Shown piece after piece: positions 8,105 through 14,513 of a stretch of 64,000 nt of DNA. Position numbers and translations under genes: made by a program. Positions within the stretch are counted from its first letter, which is position 1; the number at the start of each line of letters is the position of its first letter. The notes under the pieces are model-generated. The model worked only from the letters and a program-made list of their open reading frames with translations, was not told where the DNA came from and did not search any database. Origin of the DNA: JACRIM01 sp964605185. Lineage in GTDB: Bacteria > Planctomycetota > Phycisphaerae > UBA1845 > UTPLA1. Location of the stretch: assembly GCA_964605185.1 (NCBI GenBank), contig CAZSBF010000007.1, positions 1-64,000 on the forward strand. Direction: 5' to 3'.

Positions 8105-8902
8105 CTACGCCAGCAACGGCGTCACGACCTCGCGAACAAACGGCGCGGCCGACGATGTGACGTGATTTCCCACGTATCCCAAACGTGTCCACGACGGGTG
8201 CCAGCGCGATTCGACGAATCGCGGGTGCTTGTAATGCCAGCCGACGAGTCCGGCCGACGGGGACCAGACGCGGTCTGACGTGCCGAAGATCATCGTGCCG
8301 ATGCCGAGGAAAAAGAAGTCGCCGAGTGCGCCGATGGAGATCATCGCGCGATTGCATCGGGAGGCGGCGAGGGTGATGTCATAGCCAGGCGAGGTCGACG
8401 CGGCGAGCAATACCGCGACATGCACGGTCACATCGTCCGGCAGTTTTTCCAACGCACGAATCACGACGAAGCAGCCGCCTGATTGGGCGACGAGGCTGAT
8501 GGGTGAATCCGGGTGCGCTTGAGCGTGCTCGACGATCCGTTTGGCCAATCGGTCGGATTGCTTCTCGTGGTGCCGCCGGCTCATCAGATTCACCAGCGAG
8601 CGCAGGCCAAAGAGGCCCGCGTTCCAGTCGAACCGGACCACGGCCCCGCGATATCGGCCGCTGAGGACGCCCATGGCGATGGAATAGTTGTAGATGCTGG
8701 GGCCTTCAATGCCGCCGAGGATGAAGGTGATGCCGCGTCGCCGGCGTCTGTCCGATTCAGCCCTTTTTGGCAGGCCGGGGCACCAGAATATGGCGACGAC
8801 TTTCCCCAATACCCCCATGAAGAAATCGACCAGCCCGCCGAGCAGCGGGATGAGGTTCCATGCGAGAGGGTATGGCAATGGTTCGTGGAGAGATGCCACC
8901 AT
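8105..8902 (-). CDS. Alpha/beta-hydrolase-like protein with an atypical nucleophile elbow
   Basis: 265 residues. The N-terminal 50 residues include a hydrophobic segment (LIPLLGGLVDFFMGVLGKVV) that could be a membrane anchor. The core has an alpha/beta-hydrolase look: ITFILGGIEGPS, then LVAQSGGCFVVIRAL, where the usual G-x-S-x-G elbow reads A-Q-S-G-G. Near the end NHVTSSAAPF could supply the catalytic His. Substrate unknown. It is on the same strand as the EF-P gene, 17 nt downstream of it. Activity is uncertain because of the elbow change, but Ser is retained. Confidence 0.65.
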   Translation of the reverse strand: MVASLHEPLPYPLAWNLIPLLGGLVDFFMGVLGKVVAIFWCPGLPKRAESDRRRRRGITFILGGIEGPSIYNYSIAMGVLSGRYRGAVVRFDWNAGLFGLRSLVNLMSRRHHEKQSDRLAKRIVEHAQAHPDSPISLVAQSGGCFVVIRALEKLPDDVTVHVAVLLAASTSPGYDITLAASRCNRAMISIGALGDFFFLGIGTMIFGTSDRVWSPSAGLVGWHYKHPRFVESRWHPSWTRLGYVGNHVTSSAAPFVREVVTPLLA

Positions 8903-8919
8903 TCAGGCAACAGTTGCGC

Positions 8920-9477
8920 TTAGGCGCGTTCCATGTATTCGCCGGTCCGCGTGTCGATGCGGAGCATCTCGCCGATTTCGATGAACGGCGGGACGCGAAT
9001 CTTCAGGCCCGTCTCCATGACGGCGTCCTTGCTTTGATTGGTAACGGTCGCGCCTTTGGCCTGCGGGGCGGTGTCGGTGACGGCGAGTTCGACGGTGTTC
9101 GGCAGATCGACGCTAATAATCGTGCCTTCCATGAACTTCGCGACGCATCGCTCGTTGCCTTTGAGGTACAACTCGGCGTCGATCATGATGTCCTTGGAGA
9201 CGGGTGTCTGCTCAAACGAGGTGATATCCATCAGGATGAAGCTGTCGCCTTCGCGATAGAGGAACTCCATCGGCTTGTCTTCGACATGCGGCGTGTCCAG
9301 CTTTTCGTCCATGTTCATGCGCTGGTCGAGGGTGAGGCCGGTTTTGAAGTTGCGCATCTTCATCTGCATGTAGCTGCGCCAGTTGCCCTTGGCGACGCGT
9401 TGGGCCTCTTGAACGATGTAGAGCTGGTTTTCCCAGATGACGGCTTGGCCCTTGCGGATGTCGGATGCTTTCGGCAT
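8920..9477 (-). CDS. efp: Elongation factor P family protein with unusual loop tip
   Basis: 185 residues from ATG 9477, the normal EF-P length; the longer upstream frame adds 43 residues that do not fit the family. The three-domain layout is clear: KOW-like N-terminal domain (MPKASDIRKGQAVIWE), OB domain (NTVELAVTDTAP), and a C-terminal domain ending with the signature FIEIGEMLRIDTRTGEYMER. EF-P binds between the P and E sites and rescues ribosomes stalled on polyproline. In a gapless alignment with E. coli EF-P, the modified Lys34 position falls on Asn32 in AKGNWRS. The start resembles EfpL/YeiP (MPRANEIKKG) more than classical EF-P, so this may be a paralogue. Confidence 0.88.
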   Translation of the reverse strand: MPKASDIRKGQAVIWENQLYIVQEAQRVAKGNWRSYMQMKMRNFKTGLTLDQRMNMDEKLDTPHVEDKPMEFLYREGDSFILMDITSFEQTPVSKDIMIDAELYLKGNERCVAKFMEGTIISVDLPNTVELAVTDTAPQAKGATVTNQSKDAVMETGLKIRVPPFIEIGEMLRIDTRTGEYMERA

Positions 9478-9690
9478 GAGTGGTTCCTGCGTGGTGCTAC
9501 CGCCGACGAAACGCCCGGTCGATCGGGCGACTGGCGGCGTAACGGTTTTGTCCAGTGAATACGGTCCGTAAGTGTCGGGGATAACAAGGGTTCCGTCAAG
9601 TCGCACGGTTAGAAAGATGTCCCCGGATTGTAGGGGTGCAACCCGCAGGGATTGCTATATTTATGAGGGTGAAAGGACGTTTTTTCGGCC

Positions 9691-9783
9691 ATGCCGGAGT
9701 GCCTGTTTGAGTTACTCTTTGAAGTGCTGCTGACAGTGCTCGAAACGGCGTGGGATTCCGCCAAGAACCGATCGAACGACTGA
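9691..9783 (+). CDS. Possible 30-residue small ORF
   Basis: ATG 9691 to TGA 9783 encodes MPECLFELLFEVLLTVLETA plus ten polar residues, an amphipathic-helix-like peptide. AAGGA lies about 14 nt upstream, a loose fit. It ends just before the start of the small membrane protein at 9789, so it could be a leader or a coupled microprotein. Evidence is thin. Confidence 0.25.
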   Translation: MPECLFELLFEVLLTVLETAWDSAKNRSND

Positions 9784-9788
9784 GGTGA

Positions 9789-10217
9789 TTGTTGATACTC
9801 GCTGAACTGGGAAAATTCGTCGGTGGCAAGGTCGCCACTGCCCTCATCTTTGTCGCCATGGCCGGCGGCGGCTTCTGGTGTTACCAGCACCCTGAAGCGC
9901 TGCAGGCCGGGTGGCATGTGGTGAAGATGTCGCTGCTTTGGATCGTTGTCGCGGCGGCGTTGCCGTGGAGCAGCTATCTTTTCATTCAGCCGTTGATGGC
10001 GCGACAGGCTCGGATGCAGTCGGCGCAGTCGGCCGGTGCGATCGGCGTTGTTGTCATCACCGCGTATTGTGCGGTTGATATCGCGTTTGCGTTGTATCTG
10101 GCGGGCGGCGGCATCGTCGGCTCGTTATCGTGGTTTGTCGTGTTTCTTGGGTTCGCCGCAGCGGCCGCGTATAATTTTGTAATCTGTGAATCCCTGGCGA
10201 GACAGGCCGACGCGTAA
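9789..10217 (+). CDS. Small integral membrane protein, unknown function
   Basis: 142 residues from TTG 9789; TTG 9792 or an internal ATG about residue 23 are alternatives. There are four likely membrane segments (VATALIFVAMAGGGFW, MSLLWIVVAAALPW, AIGVVVITAYCAVDIAFALYLA, GSLSWFVVFLGFAAAAAYNF). No catalytic motif was recognised. It ends 36 nt before the kinase gene on the same strand and may be the first gene of the ESCRT-like block (inference). Confidence 0.6.
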   Translation: MLILAELGKFVGGKVATALIFVAMAGGGFWCYQHPEALQAGWHVVKMSLLWIVVAAALPWSSYLFIQPLMARQARMQSAQSAGAIGVVVITAYCAVDIAFALYLAGGGIVGSLSWFVVFLGFAAAAAYNFVICESLARQADA

Positions 10218-10253
10218 CGCGGGCTGCTTTGTCGAATCGCCGGGAGGGTAACC

Positions 10254-11372
10254 ATGCAAGGGCCAAAACAAGGTGATCGGATCAGCGAATACGTGCTGGA
10301 GGAGTTGCTCGGCGCGGGCAGCTTCGGCCAGGTGTGGCGCGCGCATCACCATGTGTGGAAGACCGAGCGCGTGGCGGTGAAGGTGCCGACCGATTCGCGC
10401 TTCGTGCGCAATCTGCAGCGCGAGGGTATCACCGTGCACGGGTTGAAGCATGCGAACATCGTCCGCGCCCTCGGGCTTGATCCTTACGGCGACACGCCTT
10501 ATCTGGTGATGGAATTCGTCGACGGTCCTTCGTTGGATAAGCTGATCGAGAAAAGCCCATCAGGCCTGCCGGTTCAATGTGTACGGAGCGCCTTGTGCGG
10601 CATCCTCCGCGCGCTGGAGCACGCTCACGCATCGAACGTCATCCACCGGGACATCAAACCGGCGAATGTGCTTATCGTCGGCGGGCACACCAAGAAGCCG
10701 GAGACTCTTACGCCCGACGATGTGAAGGTGACCGACTTCGGTCTTGGCCAGGTCGGCGAGATTACGGCGTCGAGCATCGTGCAATCCGGCAGTTTGCTCG
10801 CCGAGGATGGCAAGAGCATCTCGGGCACGCTTGCGTACATGGCGCCTGAGCAGCGCGATGGCGGCGAGACCGACGCGCGAAGCGATCTGTATTCGGTCGG
10901 CGTGGTGCTGTTTGAGATGGTGACCGGCCAGCGGCCGACGGGCGGCGACCTGCCGTCGCATGTGCGCGAGGGGTTGCCGTCGTGGATCGACAATCTGTAT
11001 TCAAAGCTTTACACACGGCGCGAGCGGCGAATCGCCAGCGCGACTGAAGCACTTGCCATGATCGACACGATGAGCGTGCCGCCGGTGATCCAGGCGTCGC
11101 TGCCGCCGATGGCCCGTGGTGCGGGCGGACCGGTGCGCGTGGAGCGTGACGGCCGTGTGCCGCCGCCGCCACCGATTCCGGGGCCGAGGAAGTCGAAGCG
11201 ATCCTGCCCAGCCTGCGGCGGGGAGGCACAACAAGGCGACAACTTCTGCATCCTCTGCGGTGTGCAACTGGTTGCGGAGGTGCGCAAGTGCGGCGAATGC
11301 GGCGCTGTGCCGCGGACGGACGATCGTTTTTGTGTGGGTTGTGGCGCGCCGCTCCCGACGGGAGTGAGGTGA
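10254..11372 (+). CDS. Hanks-type Ser/Thr protein kinase with C-terminal double zinc ribbon
   Basis: 372 residues; GGGAGGG precedes the ATG. The kinase domain (about 10-270) has all key motifs: glycine loop GAGSFGQVW (20-28), Lys43 in VAVKV, HRD at 131-133 with DIKPANVL, DFG at 161-163 and APE in YMAPEQ (about 196-200). A Pro-rich linker (VPPPPPIPGP) leads to two zinc ribbons, CPACG...CILCG (318-336) and CGECG...CVGCG (346-364). There is no transmembrane segment, so it is probably cytosolic. It is followed by a membrane zinc-ribbon protein 6 nt downstream and by the ESCRT-III-like genes, so it may control their assembly by phosphorylation (inference). Confidence 0.93.
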   Translation: MQGPKQGDRISEYVLEELLGAGSFGQVWRAHHHVWKTERVAVKVPTDSRFVRNLQREGITVHGLKHANIVRALGLDPYGDTPYLVMEFVDGPSLDKLIEKSPSGLPVQCVRSALCGILRALEHAHASNVIHRDIKPANVLIVGGHTKKPETLTPDDVKVTDFGLGQVGEITASSIVQSGSLLAEDGKSISGTLAYMAPEQRDGGETDARSDLYSVGVVLFEMVTGQRPTGGDLPSHVREGLPSWIDNLYSKLYTRRERRIASATEALAMIDTMSVPPVIQASLPPMARGAGGPVRVERDGRVPPPPPIPGPRKSKRSCPACGGEAQQGDNFCILCGVQLVAEVRKCGECGAVPRTDDRFCVGCGAPLPTGVR

Positions 11373-11378
11373 TCTGCC

Positions 11379-11609
11379 ATGTTTTTCTGGACGACGGGTA
11401 TGCCTCCAATGGTCACGCTGATCTTCTTCTTAATCGGCGCGGTATTCATTGTGTATTCAATTGCCGGGGCGTTTAAGTGGACGTGCGGTTGGGGTGAGGA
11501 CGACGCAGCCCGGATCGGTTTCTGGGAGTGCACGAACTCACAATGCCGGACCGCGAACCCCCGTCACGCCCGATTCTGCCGCATGTGTGGAAAGAGGCGT
11601 GATGCGTAG
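11379..11609 (+). CDS. Membrane-anchored zinc-ribbon protein
   Basis: 76 residues. One transmembrane helix (VTLIFFLIGAVFIVYSIAG) is followed by a zinc ribbon with Cys in ECTNSQC and FCRMCG. GAGGTGA precedes the ATG. It begins 6 nt after the kinase stop, and the kinase also ends in zinc ribbons. It could act as a membrane adaptor for this locus (inference). The frame stays open after its TAG for 42 codons up to the next gene, without a usable start codon. Confidence 0.75.
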   Translation: MFFWTTGMPPMVTLIFFLIGAVFIVYSIAGAFKWTCGWGEDDAARIGFWECTNSQCRTANPRHARFCRMCGKRRDA

Positions 11610-11777
11610 AATCGTTTCCGCTTCGCGCCATCAATCCGAGCCGCGAGGCGCAAGCCCGCGGTTTGTGCGGCGTTCGATTACCAAGTTTCTTCCGAGTCGA
11701 TCGATTACGCGACATGCCACAAGGCTTGCGCCGTTGTGCTCGGATTGTATGACGCCGCACGTGAGATCGAGGCGCGC

Positions 11778-13184
11778 ATGAAATCCGCCATTGAACAAGC
11801 CGTTGAAGCCGAGTCCGGCTTTCTTGCGGGCGTGCAGTCCAACATCAAGGCTGCCGGTAGCAAGACCTTTGCCGGAACGACCTTTGCGCGCGAGGATCAC
11901 GACCGCGCCGAACAGGTTCGCGCGGCGATGGTGGATCGGCGAATCTTCGACCGCAAGAAATTCGATGCGCTACCGCAGGGGCGCGGATTCACGATTCGCG
12001 GTTATGAGCGGCAGTTCATTTTCTGGAAGAAGCTGAAGAGCGTCACGATTGCGACAGTGCTCGCGCCGCCCGGTCCGCTGCTCGATGGCGAGGCCCGCGT
12101 TGAACCGGTGAACTTCGTAACGCTTGATAAGCATGTGCGCAGCCTTGTCCGCGATGGCCGCGCCCCGCACGTGATCGGCGTGTGCAGCCCCAGCGGGTTT
12201 GCGGCCGATGCCTGGAATACTCCGGTCGGATTGCCGAATGTCCGGGTGGTGTTGGTCGAGCCGACCAAGGAGGGCGGCTGGAAGACGGGCAGCCCCGGTG
12301 GCCCGTTGGACGAGCGTCTGATAAAACTGTTCGACCCGGAAGGCCCGACGCAGAAGGTCGACCGCGTGCGGCGCGAAATTGAGGCTCGCAGCACCGATCT
12401 GCTCGTCGGCGGGCTTTCGGCGGCCGACCTCGCGAAAGACCTCGGCATTCCGCTTACAGTGGCGCAGGCTGGTTTCGAGTCGGTGGCCAAATCCGACCCT
12501 GAACTGCGCGTGACGCGGCAGGCTGGCGACGTGATTTTGTATCGCGGCGCGGCATCGCTGCCGACGAAGGAGGACGACTCAATGTCCCTCACGGATTGGA
12601 TCAAGAGCCTCTTCTCGAAGGAAGGCGATGAGGCGGCAAAGGTGAACGTGCTGAAGGAGCGGCGCGCCGCCCTCTCCACGCGCCTCGACCGGATGTACGA
12701 CGACATCGGCAAGTTGGAGAAGCGTGAGCAGGAACTCGTCACCGAGGGAAAGAGCGCGTCGTCGAACGTGGTGAAACGTCGCCTCGCGGCGCAGATCGCG
12801 CACATGCGGAAGGACATTTCCCGCTGCAACACCAGCGCGGCCGTCGTCAGCAAGCAGATCAACATCATCAGCACACACATTCATAACCTCGAACTGGCGC
12901 AGGCCGGCAGTGTGGCGCAGTTGCCGTCGAGCGATGAGTTGACCGAGGCCGCGGTGAACGCCGAGGAGATTCTCGAGCAACTTACCGTGAGCGACGGGCT
13001 GGTCAGCGACCTTGAAGTCGGGCTGGCGCAATCGGCCGTTTCAGAGGATGAGGCGGCGATCCTTAAGGAATTGGAAGGCGATAAGCCGGCGGTGGAGAAG
13101 CCTGAAGGGATACGAGCCCCGACCCCGTCATTGCCGAATATTCCAGAGGCGAAGAAAGAACGCGGCCCGGCGCAGGCCGAGTAG
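11778..13184 (+). CDS. Winged-helix plus ESCRT-III-like coiled-coil protein (CHMP7-like layout)
   Basis: 468 residues from ATG 11778 (GAGG 5 nt upstream); GTG 11736 in the same frame would add 14. Residues 1-190 form an unrecognised alpha/beta domain. Residues about 201-258 read as a winged helix (LSAADLAKDLGIPLTVAQAG ... LRVTRQAGDVILYRG). From Met269 on the sequence looks like an ESCRT-III core: amphipathic start (MSLTDWIKSLF), long basic helical hairpin (about 288-375), acidic helices and an alpha5-like VSEDEAAILKELE. The tail has a Pro-rich SLPNIPEA like a type 2 MIT-interacting motif. Eukaryotic CHMP7 also joins winged helices to an ESCRT-III core. Confidence is high for the gene and moderate for the homology. 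Confidence 0.72.
   Translation: MKSAIEQAVEAESGFLAGVQSNIKAAGSKTFAGTTFAREDHDRAEQVRAAMVDRRIFDRKKFDALPQGRGFTIRGYERQFIFWKKLKSVTIATVLAPPGPLLDGEARVEPVNFVTLDKHVRSLVRDGRAPHVIGVCSPSGFAADAWNTPVGLPNVRVVLVEPTKEGGWKTGSPGGPLDERLIKLFDPEGPTQKVDRVRREIEARSTDLLVGGLSAADLAKDLGIPLTVAQAGFESVAKSDPELRVTRQAGDVILYRGAASLPTKEDDSMSLTDWIKSLFSKEGDEAAKVNVLKERRAALSTRLDRMYDDIGKLEKREQELVTEGKSASSNVVKRRLAAQIAHMRKDISRCNTSAAVVSKQINIISTHIHNLELAQAGSVAQLPSSDELTEAAVNAEEILEQLTVSDGLVSDLEVGLAQSAVSEDEAAILKELEGDKPAVEKPEGIRAPTPSLPNIPEAKKERGPAQAE
12567..12584 (+). promoter_or_regulatory. Internal ribosome-binding site and in-frame ATG inside the winged-helix/ESCRT-III gene
   Basis: AAGGAGG at 12567-12573, 8-nt spacer, ATG at 12582, in frame with the gene. 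Initiation here would produce a 200-residue ESCRT-III-like protein starting MSLTDWIKSLF. The next two genes encode 199 and 202 residues and start MALFDWLTKK and MSLFKSAEER. The site falls exactly at the domain junction. Confidence 0.7.
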
Positions 13185-13203
13185 TCCCCGAATCCAGGAA
13201 CCC

Positions 13204-13803
13204 ATGGCCCTTTTCGACTGGCTTACAAAAAAGAACAAGGCGCTGTCGCAGATGACGCGGCAGGAGCTTCGCCGGCAGGAGTTGCTGCTCAATCGTGAGC
13301 GCGATCAACTGCTCAAGCGAGTCACCGATCTGGCCACGAAGAAGCAGGAGATTTTCGATCGTGGCCGACAGGAGAAAGCTCCCGAGGTGCGGCGCGTCCT
13401 TGCGCAGGAGTTCGATCTGAAGACGACGGAGCAGTTGCTTACGTCGCGCCAGCTCAACATTCGCAGCAAGGAAGCCATTACCGTCACGCGGATGCGCATG
13501 CTTCGCGAGAATGCGGAGAAGGCGAAGGCCCGCGGCTCGAAGCTGGGGCTTATTGGCGAGAAGGACCTTGTGGCGTTGGAGAAGATGATCGCCAGCGACG
13601 AAATCACCGCCGAGATGTATCAGGATCGGCTCGACTCCATGCTCCAGATCGGCGGCGAGGATGGCGAAAGCATTCTCACGCCGGGTTCGAAGCAGGTACT
13701 CGATGTCTGGGAGCAGATGGATACCGGACTGATCGGCGACGCGGGTCAGGCTTTTGACGAAGCCGACCGCCGCGTGCGCGAGCGACACAAGGCCAGCGAG
13801 TAG
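13204..13803 (+). CDS. ESCRT-III-like coiled-coil protein 2
   Basis: 199 residues from ATG 13204 (AGGAA just upstream, 19 nt after the previous stop). The longer upstream frame overlaps the previous gene and is not coding-like. The amphipathic N-terminus MALFDWLTKKNK matches the starts of its two neighbours. It is almost all helical and charged, with a long hairpin (about 15-110), a loop at GSKLGLIGEKD and a more acidic C-terminal part (120-199). No nucleotide-binding motif or membrane helix. Length, charge distribution (basic then acidic) and position suggest an ESCRT-III/PspA-type membrane-remodelling filament subunit. A PspA/Vipp1 relative is the main alternative. Confidence 0.68.
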   Translation: MALFDWLTKKNKALSQMTRQELRRQELLLNRERDQLLKRVTDLATKKQEIFDRGRQEKAPEVRRVLAQEFDLKTTEQLLTSRQLNIRSKEAITVTRMRMLRENAEKAKARGSKLGLIGEKDLVALEKMIASDEITAEMYQDRLDSMLQIGGEDGESILTPGSKQVLDVWEQMDTGLIGDAGQAFDEADRRVRERHKASE

Positions 13804-13836
13804 GGACCGCCGTGCGGCGCTGAACAGGAGATCACC

Positions 13837-14445
13837 ATGAGCCTTTTCAAATCCGCCGAAGAGCGCCGGATCGAGCGCGACATCAAGATTCGCCAGGGTA
13901 TCCGCCGCATCGAGAAGGCCGTCAGCGAGCAGAACAAGTTCACTGACGAGTTCGTGAAGAACGCCCGCCGCGCGAAGGAGATTGGCGACAATGGGCAGTA
14001 TGTCTTTATCCGCAATTCACTCAAGAAGACCGCGACGATCAAGAAGATGCTGGAGCGGCAACTGCTCGCCGTGAAAAACGCACTGCTCATCAAGCGTCAG
14101 GCTGAGGCGTCGAGCGATTTTGTGAGTGCCATGAGCACCATGGCCGGCGAGATTAGCCGCATGTATGGCGAGACGGATCTGGCAAAGACGCAGCTTGAAT
14201 GGGAAAAGGCCATGGCCCAGAGCCAGAGCATGGAAGAGCGGATGAGCATGTTCCTTGAGACGGTCGAAGACATCGCCGCAAGCGACACGGCCAACGTTCC
14301 GGCCGAGGTGGTGACCGATCAAGAGATCGACGCCCTGATCGAGGCTGAAGGTCAGGCCGAACACGCCAAGGACATGGACGAACTCGACGCGCTGCGTGCG
14401 GAATTGAACGCCGTGAAAAGCGCGGGGCAGAAAGAAAGCAAGTAA
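13837..14445 (+). CDS. ESCRT-III-like protein 3, Vps2/CHMP2-like
   Basis: 202 residues; AGGAGATCACC precedes the ATG. This is the closest of the three to eukaryotic ESCRT-III. A basic helix 1 (about 10-48) is followed by KEIGDNGQYVFIRNSLKKT, which corresponds to the CHMP2 hairpin turn (KQGQMDAVRIMAKDLVRT). Met-rich helices follow (SAMSTMAGEISRMYG, SMEERMSMFLETVEDI), then an alpha5-like TDQEIDALIEAE (160-171). The C-terminal LRAELNAVK (186-194) lies in the register of the MIM1 consensus LxxRLxxLK, with R to E and L to V changes. The expected partner is the MIT-domain AAA protein at 17411. Confidence 0.75.
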   Translation: MSLFKSAEERRIERDIKIRQGIRRIEKAVSEQNKFTDEFVKNARRAKEIGDNGQYVFIRNSLKKTATIKKMLERQLLAVKNALLIKRQAEASSDFVSAMSTMAGEISRMYGETDLAKTQLEWEKAMAQSQSMEERMSMFLETVEDIAASDTANVPAEVVTDQEIDALIEAEGQAEHAKDMDELDALRAELNAVKSAGQKESK

Positions 14446-14513
14446 TCGCGAAGGCAAGGCGAATCGCCTTGTTAGGTCCGCCACGTTGCTCCCGCTGGGA
14501 AGATGGATACGCC

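Noticed and set aside
11610..11735. Open codons between the zinc-ribbon protein and the winged-helix/ESCRT-III gene as part of either gene
   Set aside because: The frame is open and continuous with the downstream gene but has no ATG, GTG or TTG until 11736 and follows a TAG. Read-through is possible but unsupported.
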